Shown: piece by piece, positions 33,578 to 38,985 of the stretch | Layout of the letters: each line of letters begins with the position of its first letter | Numbering within the stretch: the stretch's first letter is position 1 | NCBI GenBank assembly: GCA_015478665.1 | Contig: JADMII010000019.1 | Span: 1-38,985 of the forward strand | Length of the DNA stretch: 38,985 nt | Origin: Dehalococcoidia bacterium | Lineage (GTDB): Bacteria > Chloroflexota > Dehalococcoidia > DSTF01 > JACRBR01 | Direction of reading: 5' to 3' | Program-made: the position numbers and the translations under genes | The notes under the pieces: generated by a model | The model's database searches: none | The model's input: the letters and a program-made list of their open reading frames with translations, nothing else | Told to the model about the DNA's origin: nothing

Positions 33578-34765
33578 GTGGATTTCAAGGACAACACCGA
33601 AGAAGCGGCGTTCCGGACGGAAGTGCGGGACTTCATCAACAACGAGCTGCGCAAGGAGGTGCCGGAGGGCGGCGCCGAGGACCTGGAGCGCGGCATGTAC
33701 CGTGGCGCCTTCGAGCGGCTGAAGGGCGTGCGACAGAAGCTCGCCGGCCGCGGCTGGATCGCGCCCGCTTGGCCGAAGGAGTACGGTGGCGCCGGCCTCA
33801 GCGTGAAGCAGCAGTTCATCATGAACGAGGAGTTCGCCGAGAACCGCGTGCCGCCCGTCGGCGGCATGGGCGTCTCGATGATCGGCCCGACGCTGATCGT
33901 GCATGGGAACGAGGCGCAGAAGCAGGAGCACCTCGGCCGCATCCTCTCGGGCGAGGTGCAGTGGTGCCAGGGCTTCAGCGAGCCCGGCTCCGGCTCGGAC
34001 CTCGCGTCGCTGCAGACGCGCGCCGTGCGCGACGGCGATGACTTCGTGATCAACGGCCAGAAGATCTGGACCTCGGGCGCCCAGTACGCGCACTGGATGT
34101 TCATGATGGCCCGCACCGACCCCGATGCGCCGAAGCACAAGGGCATCAGCTACTTCATGCTCGATATGAAGTCGCCGGGCGTCACGGTGCGGCCGCTGAC
34201 CAACCTGGCGAACCAGAACATGTTCAACGAGGTGTTCTTCGAGGACGTCCGCGTGCCCGCGAAGAACCTGGTCGGCGAGCTGAACCGCGGCTGGTACATC
34301 GGCACGACGACGCTCGACTTCGAGCGCTCGAGCATCGGCTCCGCCGTCGGCATTCGCCTGCAGCTCGATGGGCTCGTGAAGTACGCGAAGGAGCACGAGG
34401 GCGACGGCACGAGCCGCACCGGGCAGCTCGAGTCGCTGAAGGGCGAGCTGGTGGACCGCTACATCGAGGCGAACGTGGCGCGGCTGATGTCGTACCGTGT
34501 GGTGACGATGCAGGCCGCCGGGATGATCCCGAACCACGAGGCCTCGATGACGAAGCTGTTCGCGTCGGAGCTGAACCAGCGCATCGCGCGCACCGGCGTG
34601 AGGGTGCTGGGGCTCTACGGTCAGCTGTACGGCGACGATGCGCCGATGAAGGGCCGCTACGAGAGCTCGTACATGACGTCGCTGGCGTCGACGATCGCCG
34701 GCGGCACGTCGGAGATCCAGCGGAACATCATCGCCACGCGCGGCCTCGGCCTGCCACGGGACTAG
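33578..34765 (+). CDS. Acyl-CoA dehydrogenase, paralogue 2
   Basis: A 395-residue acyl-CoA dehydrogenase of the same subfamily as its neighbours. It begins MDFKDNTEEAAFRTEVRDFI from a GTG start, with AGGAG nine bases upstream. Motifs: GRGWIAPAWPKEYGGAG, QWCQGFSEPGSGSDLASLQT, KIWTSGAQYAHWMFMM, ISYFMLDMKSPGVTVRPL and AGGTSEIQRNIIATRGLGLP. Likely catalytic base Glu249 (LDFERS), with Gly at the classical Glu376 site. An 81-bp stretch (33991-34071) is nearly identical to paralogue 3. The substrate is not predictable. The IVP-carrying element sits directly upstream, so any promoter between genes 1 and 2 would have to lie within it. Confidence 0.94.
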   Translation: MDFKDNTEEAAFRTEVRDFINNELRKEVPEGGAEDLERGMYRGAFERLKGVRQKLAGRGWIAPAWPKEYGGAGLSVKQQFIMNEEFAENRVPPVGGMGVSMIGPTLIVHGNEAQKQEHLGRILSGEVQWCQGFSEPGSGSDLASLQTRAVRDGDDFVINGQKIWTSGAQYAHWMFMMARTDPDAPKHKGISYFMLDMKSPGVTVRPLTNLANQNMFNEVFFEDVRVPAKNLVGELNRGWYIGTTTLDFERSSIGSAVGIRLQLDGLVKYAKEHEGDGTSRTGQLESLKGELVDRYIEANVARLMSYRVVTMQAAGMIPNHEASMTKLFASELNQRIARTGVRVLGLYGQLYGDDAPMKGRYESSYMTSLASTIAGGTSEIQRNIIATRGLGLPRD

Positions 34766-34794
34766 AGGGCCGACGCGCGCTGCGTCGCGCGCAT

Positions 34795-34840
34795 GGTGGA
34801 CGATGGAAGCTGAAGCCCGGAGGCACGTCCTCCAACCACC
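34795..34840. repeat. Inverted-repeat/heptad-like spacer between dehydrogenases 2 and 3
   Basis: A 5-bp hairpin (GGAGG, CACGT, CCTCC at 34819-34833) inside outer words GGTGGA and TCCAACCACC that are roughly inverted. The 7-bp phase is only faint here, so this is a weaker member of the spacer family. Confidence 0.35.
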
Positions 34841-34903
34841 GTACCAACACCACGGCCATCGTTCGATGGCGCAGACACGAACAGTCGAGAGGAGCGTACC
34901 AAG

Positions 34904-36085
34904 ATGGATTTCACGGACAGCCCCGAGGAAGCAGCGTTTCGGAGCGAGGTGCGAGACTTCATCCTGAGGGAGGCGCCGCGGCCCAAGCCGGGCGAGTCCG
35001 GGCAGGAGGCGCTCGTCAGCGGCTGGGCAGCGAATCAGGAGTGGTTCAAGAAGCTCGGCGCGAAGGGCTGGATCGCGCCGGCGTGGCCGAAAGAGTATGG
35101 CGGCGCCAGCATGACGACGGTGCAGCAGTTCATCTTCAACGAGGAGATGGCGCTCCAGAAGGCGCCGCGTCCGCTGCACATGATCATCGGCCTCGGCATG
35201 GCCGGTCCGACGCTCATCGTCCACGGCACCGACGAGCAGAAGCAGAAGTTCCTGCCCGGCATGCTGAAGGGCGAGGACATCTGGTGCCAGGGCTACAGCG
35301 AGCCGGGCGCCGGCTCGGACCTCGCGTCGCTGCAGACGCGCGCCGTGCGCGACGGCGATGACTACGTGATCAACGGGCAGAAGATCTGGACGACGCTGGC
35401 GCACATGGCGAAGTACATGATCCTGCTCACGCGCACCGACCCGGACGCCCCGAAGCACCGTGGCATCACCTACTTCATCCTCGACATGAAGTCACCGGGC
35501 GTCGAGGTACGGCCGTTGTACAACCTGGGGAACTCGCACGAGTTCAACGAGGTGTTCTTCGACAACGTCCGTATCCCCAAGGAGAACGTGATCGGCGAGG
35601 AGAACCGCGGCTGGTACGCGGCCGTCACCACGCTCGACTTCGAGCGCTCGAGTATCGGCTCGGCGACGGGCATGAAGCAGCACGTCGAAGAGCTGGTGGA
35701 GTATGCCACGGCGCACGAGGCGGAACCGACGAGCACGCTGCGGACGAACCCGATGCTGCGCTACGAGCTCGCCGACCGGATGGTCGAGGTCGAGGTGGCG
35801 CGGATGCTCTCGTACCGGGTGGCGAGCATGCAGGCGCGCGGGCTGATCCCGAACTACGAGGCATCGTCGCTGAAGCTCTTCAGCACGGAGTTGAACCAGC
35901 GCATCGCGCGCACGGCGATCCATATCCTCGGCCAGTACGGCCAGCTGCGCGGCGACGACGCCCCGACGAAGGGCCGCTGGGCGGCGACGTACCTGCGCTC
36001 GCAGGCGTACACGATTGAGGGCGGCACGTCGGAGATCCAGCGGAACATCATCGCCCAGCGCGGCCTGGGGCTGCCGCGGGACTAG
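34904..36085 (+). CDS. Acyl-CoA dehydrogenase, paralogue 3
   Basis: A 393-residue acyl-CoA dehydrogenase. It starts MDFTDSPEEAAFRSEVRDFI with GAGAGGAG upstream of the ATG. Motifs: AKGWIAPAWPKEYGGAS, IWCQGYSEPGAGSDLASLQT, KIWTTLAHMAKYMILL, ITYFILDMKSPGVEVRPL and EGGTSEIQRNIIAQRGLGLP. Likely base Glu247 (LDFERS). An extra Glu directly precedes GGT, one residue away from the classical site. It shares almost identical DNA with paralogue 2 over 35311-35391. A 138-bp spacer separates it from paralogue 2. In other bacteria paired dehydrogenase genes can encode heterotetramers; whether that holds here is unknown. Confidence 0.94.
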   Translation: MDFTDSPEEAAFRSEVRDFILREAPRPKPGESGQEALVSGWAANQEWFKKLGAKGWIAPAWPKEYGGASMTTVQQFIFNEEMALQKAPRPLHMIIGLGMAGPTLIVHGTDEQKQKFLPGMLKGEDIWCQGYSEPGAGSDLASLQTRAVRDGDDYVINGQKIWTTLAHMAKYMILLTRTDPDAPKHRGITYFILDMKSPGVEVRPLYNLGNSHEFNEVFFDNVRIPKENVIGEENRGWYAAVTTLDFERSSIGSATGMKQHVEELVEYATAHEAEPTSTLRTNPMLRYELADRMVEVEVARMLSYRVASMQARGLIPNYEASSLKLFSTELNQRIARTAIHILGQYGQLRGDDAPTKGRWAATYLRSQAYTIEGGTSEIQRNIIAQRGLGLPRD

Positions 36086-36089
36086 CGAT

Positions 36090-36157
36090 GAGGCGGGAGA
36101 GACGCGACGTGAGAGGTGAGGGTCGGGATACCTCACCTCCCGCCTCTCGGCTCTCAC
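36090..36157. repeat. Nested inverted repeats, 7-bp periodic, between dehydrogenases 3 and 4
   Basis: GAGGTGAGG (36113-36121) and CCTCACCTC (36131-36139) form a perfect 9-bp stem with a 9-base loop. GAGGCGGGA (36090-36098) pairs with TCCCGCCTC (36138-36146), and GTGAGAG (36109-36115) with CTCTCAC (36151-36157). Words repeat at about 7 bp on each arm. It looks like an empty version of the inverted-repeat element at 33098, and could also act as an attenuator. Confidence 0.65.
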
Positions 36158-36182
36158 AGGCCATACTCAGGAGCTTCCCCTG

Positions 36183-37361
36183 ATGCGCTTCACCTTCACC
36201 GCCCAACAACAGTCGTTCCGCGCAGAAGTCAACGGCTTCCTCCGCGACGCGCTGCCGGCGGACTGGGACGGCGCCGACAACGCCATCGACGACGAGGGTT
36301 TCGAGTTCGGGCGGCAGTTCCTGAAGAAGCTCGCGCCGAAGCACTGGATCGCGCCGGCCTGGCCGAAGCAATACGGCGGCCTCGAGATGGACCTCTGGGA
36401 CCAGGTGATCTTCAACGAGTGCATGGGCTACGCCCGCGCGCCGATCATCAACACCGCCGCCGTCGGCTACCTGGGTCCGACGATCATCCTCTACGGCAGC
36501 GACGAGCAGAAGCAGCAGCACCTCCCCGGCATCACATCGGGCGACGTCGTCTGGTGCCAGGGTTACAGCGAGCCGAACTCCGGTTCCGACCTGGCGTCGT
36601 TGCAGACGCGCGCGGTGCAGGACGGCGATGACTTCGTCATAAACGGCCAGAAGATCTGGACGTCGCAGGCGCACTACGCCGACTGGATGTTCGTGCTGGC
36701 GCGCACGGATCCGGCGGCGCCGAAGCATCGCGGCATCTCGTATTTCCTGCTCGACATGAAGACGCCGGGGATCACCGTGCGGCCGCTGATCAACATGGCC
36801 GGCGGCGAGAGCTTCAACGAGGTGTTCTTCGAGAGCGTGCGCGTGCCGCGCTCGGGGCTGCTCGGCGAGCTGAACCGCGGCTGGTACATCGCCACGACGA
36901 CGCTCGACTTCGAGCGCTCGTCGATCGGCGGCACGTCGCAGGCGCTGCGCTCGCTCGAAGACCTGACGCGCTTCGCGAAGACGGAGACGCAGGGCGACGG
37001 GCGGCGCCTCTGGGAGAAGGCGAGCGTGCGGCATGCGGTCGCCGACCTGTGGATCGACCTGGAGATGGCGCAACTGCTGTCGTATCGCGTGGTGAGCATG
37101 CAGGCGCGCGGGCTCGTCCCGAACTACGAGGCGTCGATCGTCAAGGTGTTCAACTCGGAGTACGTGCAGCGGCAGGCGCGCATCGGCGCCGGCATCATGG
37201 GGCTGTACGGCCAGCTCTGGCCCGGCAGCCCGTGGGAGAAGCTGCGGTCGCGCTTCGCCAAATCGTACGTGACGTCCGTCGGCTCGGCGATCGCCGGCGG
37301 CACATCGGAGATCCAGCGCAACATCATCGCCCAGCGCGGGCTGGGCCTGCCGCGGGGATGA
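36183..37361 (+). CDS. Acyl-CoA dehydrogenase, paralogue 4
   Basis: A 392-residue acyl-CoA dehydrogenase, the most divergent of the four. It begins MRFTFTAQQQSFRAEVNGFL with AGGAG nine bases before the ATG. Motifs: KHWIAPAWPKQYGGLEMDLW, VWCQGYSEPNSGSDLASLQT, KIWTSQAHYADWMFVL, ISYFLLDMKTPGITVRPL and AGGTSEIQRNIIAQRGLGLP. Likely base Glu244 (LDFERS). It has a different C-terminal stretch (LYGQLWPGSPWEKLRSRF) where the others have a shorter loop, which may shape the acyl pocket. It is followed by a hairpin and a small membrane-protein gene. Confidence 0.94.
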   Translation: MRFTFTAQQQSFRAEVNGFLRDALPADWDGADNAIDDEGFEFGRQFLKKLAPKHWIAPAWPKQYGGLEMDLWDQVIFNECMGYARAPIINTAAVGYLGPTIILYGSDEQKQQHLPGITSGDVVWCQGYSEPNSGSDLASLQTRAVQDGDDFVINGQKIWTSQAHYADWMFVLARTDPAAPKHRGISYFLLDMKTPGITVRPLINMAGGESFNEVFFESVRVPRSGLLGELNRGWYIATTTLDFERSSIGGTSQALRSLEDLTRFAKTETQGDGRRLWEKASVRHAVADLWIDLEMAQLLSYRVVSMQARGLVPNYEASIVKVFNSEYVQRQARIGAGIMGLYGQLWPGSPWEKLRSRFAKSYVTSVGSAIAGGTSEIQRNIIAQRGLGLPRG

Positions 37362-37403
37362 GGCCGATGGTGATGCGATGCAGTGCGAATGAAGCGGGAC
37401 GCC

Positions 37404-37438
37404 GGAAGCTGGAGGTTGCGACGTGTATCCAGCTTCAG
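37404..37438. repeat. 7-bp periodic repeat forming a hairpin, after dehydrogenase 4
   Basis: GGAAGCT, GGAGGTT, GCGACGT, GTATCCA, GCTTCAG in phase. GAAGCTGG (37405-37412) and CCAGCTTC (37429-37436) are perfect 8-bp inverted arms with a 16-base loop. It lies 43 bp past the stop and 24 bp before the next start. Confidence 0.7.
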
Positions 37439-37461
37439 CCGCTTCGCCGGGCGTACGCCCG

Positions 37462-37866
37462 ATGAAGCGCCTCGCCCGCGCCGCCGCGCTGGCCGTGCTC
37501 ATCTACGCCGCCGCGCTCGCGCTCGGCACGACGCTCTATGCGACGGGCGTCATCGGCAACGGGGCGACGCACAATAACTGCATCGGCTTCCAGGAGAAGA
37601 TCGCCGAGGCGCAGGGGATCCCGGTCGAGGATGTGCAGCAGCAGCAGGTGAAGGCGGCAACCGAGGACTGTCTCGACGCGCGCCGCCTGACAAAGTGGCA
37701 GGCCTTCCGCAGCGAGTACATCGTGTGGGCGGCGTGGCCGGCCGTCGTCGTCGCAGCGATCTTCCTGCTCTGGCCGGCCTGGTCGCAGGTGCTGCATAAC
37801 CAGGAGCAGGCGGAGGCTCGGGCGCGGATGCTGGAGGCCGGAGGCGGCAGGTCGGAGCGCACATAG
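37462..37866 (+). CDS. Small two-helix membrane protein, unknown function
   Basis: A 134-residue protein. Hydrophobic segments at about residues 5-28 (ARAAALAVLIYAAALALGTT) and 91-110 (YIVWAAWPAVVVAAIFLLWP) flank an outer domain with two cysteines (NNCIGFQEK, EDCLDARR) that could form a disulfide. The C-terminal tail is charged (NQEQAEARARMLEAGG). The ATG at 37462 precedes the basic KRLARAAA start of the first helix; no ribosome-binding site is visible. It is bracketed by two heptad-repeat patches. No family recognised; a scaffold or accessory role for membrane-linked dehydrogenases would be speculation. Confidence 0.6.
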   Translation: MKRLARAAALAVLIYAAALALGTTLYATGVIGNGATHNNCIGFQEKIAEAQGIPVEDVQQQQVKAATEDCLDARRLTKWQAFRSEYIVWAAWPAVVVAAIFLLWPAWSQVLHNQEQAEARARMLEAGGGRSERT

Positions 37867-38218
37867 GGGTGGGGCTGGAGCCCACACAGGCTGGAGCCGG
37901 AGGCTGGACGGTGGAGGGGCGGAGGTCGTCGCGGCGCTCACGTGCATGCGATGCTCCCAGGTCGATCCTGACGGCGACGATGGTTGCAGAAACGGAGGCC
38001 AGAGCACACGACGCAACGGCTGGAGCGTACGCCGAAAACGGTGCAGAATATGGGGCATCCCAGCGACCCGCGCCCGCAGCACCTGCCCTCGGGTCGGGCG
38101 TGGTCGGCGCGGGCAGGCGGGAAGGGCGTGTCACGGCATCATGTGCCGATGAAGGTCGCTCGCGCCGCCGAGCACGCGGACGAAACGAAGACGAAGAAGA
38201 AGCAGAAAGGGTAGTGGC
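37867..38218. other. Spacer before the fifth dehydrogenase gene
   Basis: Starts with the purine-rich heptad patch at 37889-37930. A plus-strand frame 37984-38214 ends in a Lys-rich tail (DETKTKKKQKG) four bases before the next start codon. It could be a small basic protein, but no ribosome-binding site or family supports it. Confidence 0.4.
37889..37930. repeat. 7-bp periodic repeat
   Basis: Six heptamers in phase: GGCTGGA, GCCGGAG, GCTGGAC, GGTGGAG, GGGCGGA, GGTCGTC. Purine-rich, just behind the small membrane protein gene. Confidence 0.6.
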
Positions 38219-38985
38219 ATGGACCTCGGATTGTCGGAAGAGCAAGAGCTGCTGCGGAACGCGTCGCGCGACTTCCTCGAGAAGGAGTGCCCGGAGACGC
38301 TCGTCCGCGAGATGGAGGAGGATGAGAAGGGCTACTCGCCCGACCTCTGGAAGAAGATGGCCGAGCAGGGCTGGCAGGGACTGCTGATCCCCGACCAGTA
38401 CGGCGGCGCCGGCTTCGGCTACCTGGACCTGATCATCCTCATCGAGGAGTTCGGCCGGGCGCTCGTGCCAGGGCCGTTCATCTCGACGCAGGTCGGCGGC
38501 GTGCTGCCGCTGCTCGAAGCGGGAACCGACGAGCAGAAGAAGCAGTACCTGCCGCAGATTGCCGGCGGCAACGCGATCTGGACGCTGGCGTTCACCGAGC
38601 CGTCGGCCCGCTTCGACGCCGAGGGCGTGGCGCTGGAGGTGAAGGACGACGGCAACGACCTTGTGCTGAACGGCGCCAAGCTCTTCATCCGCGACGCCAA
38701 CGTCGCCGACTACATGACCGTCGTCGGCCGGCGGCCGGGTACGAAGGGCGAGCAGGGCATCGAGCTGGTGATCGTCGATGCGAAGGCGTCCGGGATTACG
38801 CAGACGCAGCTCAAGACGATCGCCGCCGACAAGCAGGCGGAAGTGAAGTTCGAGGACGTCCGCGTGCCGAAGGCGAACGTCATCCCGGGCGGCTGGGCGT
38901 CGTTCCGGAAGGTGCAGCGCAAGGCGACGGTGATCGAGTGCGCGTACCTCGTCGGACTGGCGCAGATGGACTTCGAGATCAGCGT
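38219..38985 (+). CDS. Acyl-CoA dehydrogenase, divergent, cut by the window edge
   Basis: The first 255 residues of an acyl-CoA dehydrogenase, running off the end. MDLGLSEEQELLRNASRDFL and QGWQGLLIPDQYGGAGFGYLDL match the N-terminal domain; IWTLAFTEPSARFDAEGVAL and FEDVRVPKANVI match the middle. It is not close to the four upstream paralogues. It lacks the S-D-L-A-S-L loop, and where they have LDFERS it reads KATVIECAYLVGLAQ. This is the type often found as the small or non-catalytic partner in two-subunit dehydrogenases. The C-terminal active-site region is outside the window. AAAGGG precedes the ATG. Confidence 0.9.
   Translation, partial: MDLGLSEEQELLRNASRDFLEKECPETLVREMEEDEKGYSPDLWKKMAEQGWQGLLIPDQYGGAGFGYLDLIILIEEFGRALVPGPFISTQVGGVLPLLEAGTDEQKKQYLPQIAGGNAIWTLAFTEPSARFDAEGVALEVKDDGNDLVLNGAKLFIRDANVADYMTVVGRRPGTKGEQGIELVIVDAKASGITQTQLKTIAADKQAEVKFEDVRVPKANVIPGGWASFRKVQRKATVIECAYLVGLAQMDFEIS

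Noticed and set aside
33088-33578. Target-site duplication around the IVP-carrying unit
   Set aside because: The bases just outside the two inverted repeats do not match over any convincing length.
33289-34041. Plus-strand frame running from the IVP region into dehydrogenase 2
   Set aside because: It covers only one fragment of the broken IVP gene and then becomes an out-of-frame shadow of the dehydrogenase.
37984-38214. Plus-strand frame ending in a Lys-rich tail before the fifth dehydrogenase
   Set aside because: No ribosome-binding site and mostly low-complexity sequence; mentioned only in the spacer entry.

Overview
The window is a GC-rich bacterial chromosome segment with densely packed genes, several GTG/TTG starts and many paralogous fatty-acid-oxidation genes. 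Gene content (WYL regulators, CaiB/BaiF transferase, tandem acyl-CoA dehydrogenases, assimilatory sulfate reduction, Trm112-like protein, 3D-domain protein) would suit a heterotrophic member of Chloroflexota or a similar high-GC lineage. There is no rRNA or other phylogenetic marker, so that placement is inference. No tRNA, rRNA, CRISPR array, prophage or intact insertion sequence was seen.

Layout. 1-8.2 kb, all minus strand: a small XRE-type HTH protein, a small membrane protein, a VOC-fold protein with a WYL/YafY regulator, a BNR-repeat protein, a Tat-type solute-binding protein and DNA topoisomerase I. 8.9-14.6 kb, minus: a compact sulfate-assimilation operon behind a good sigma-70 promoter. 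Its order is siroheme sulfite/nitrite reductase, [4Fe-4S]-type APS/PAPS reductase, APS kinase, ATP sulfurylase, and a Na/Pi-cotransporter-like membrane protein that is a candidate sulfate importer. 15-18.7 kb, minus: endonuclease III, a 3D/RlpA-like secreted protein with a strong promoter and structured leader, and a thiolase. 18.7-25.3 kb, mainly plus: a gene remnant, a small Cys-rich protein, RmuC, a GH13 alpha-glucosidase and an MFS exporter. 25.4-30.4 kb: a CaiB/BaiF CoA-transferase, two monooxygenase-like ABM-fold proteins, a zinc-ribbon protein behind a long structured leader, a Trm112-like pair and a NUDIX CoA pyrophosphatase.

30.4-39 kb, plus: a TetR regulator with a 16-bp palindromic operator, then a lipid-degradation cluster. 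It has four closely related tandem acyl-CoA dehydrogenases, a small membrane protein, and a fifth, divergent dehydrogenase cut by the window edge. The first dehydrogenase has a promoter whose -35/-10 spacer is filled by an inverted repeat. The TetR protein, thiolase, CoA-transferase and dehydrogenases together suggest catabolism of an acyl-CoA substrate that cannot be named from sequence.

The most unusual structure is a family of intergenic sequences with a degenerate 7-bp period, often arranged as inverted repeats. They occur at about ten places and occupy the spacers of the dehydrogenase cluster. One copy (33098-33563) has 24-bp terminal inverted repeats (20/24 matching) around a frameshifted four-helix-bundle (23S rRNA intervening-sequence protein family) gene, and looks like a small non-autonomous mobile element. 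Two structured mRNA leaders (near 17.05 kb and 27.9-28.15 kb) are the other main leads.
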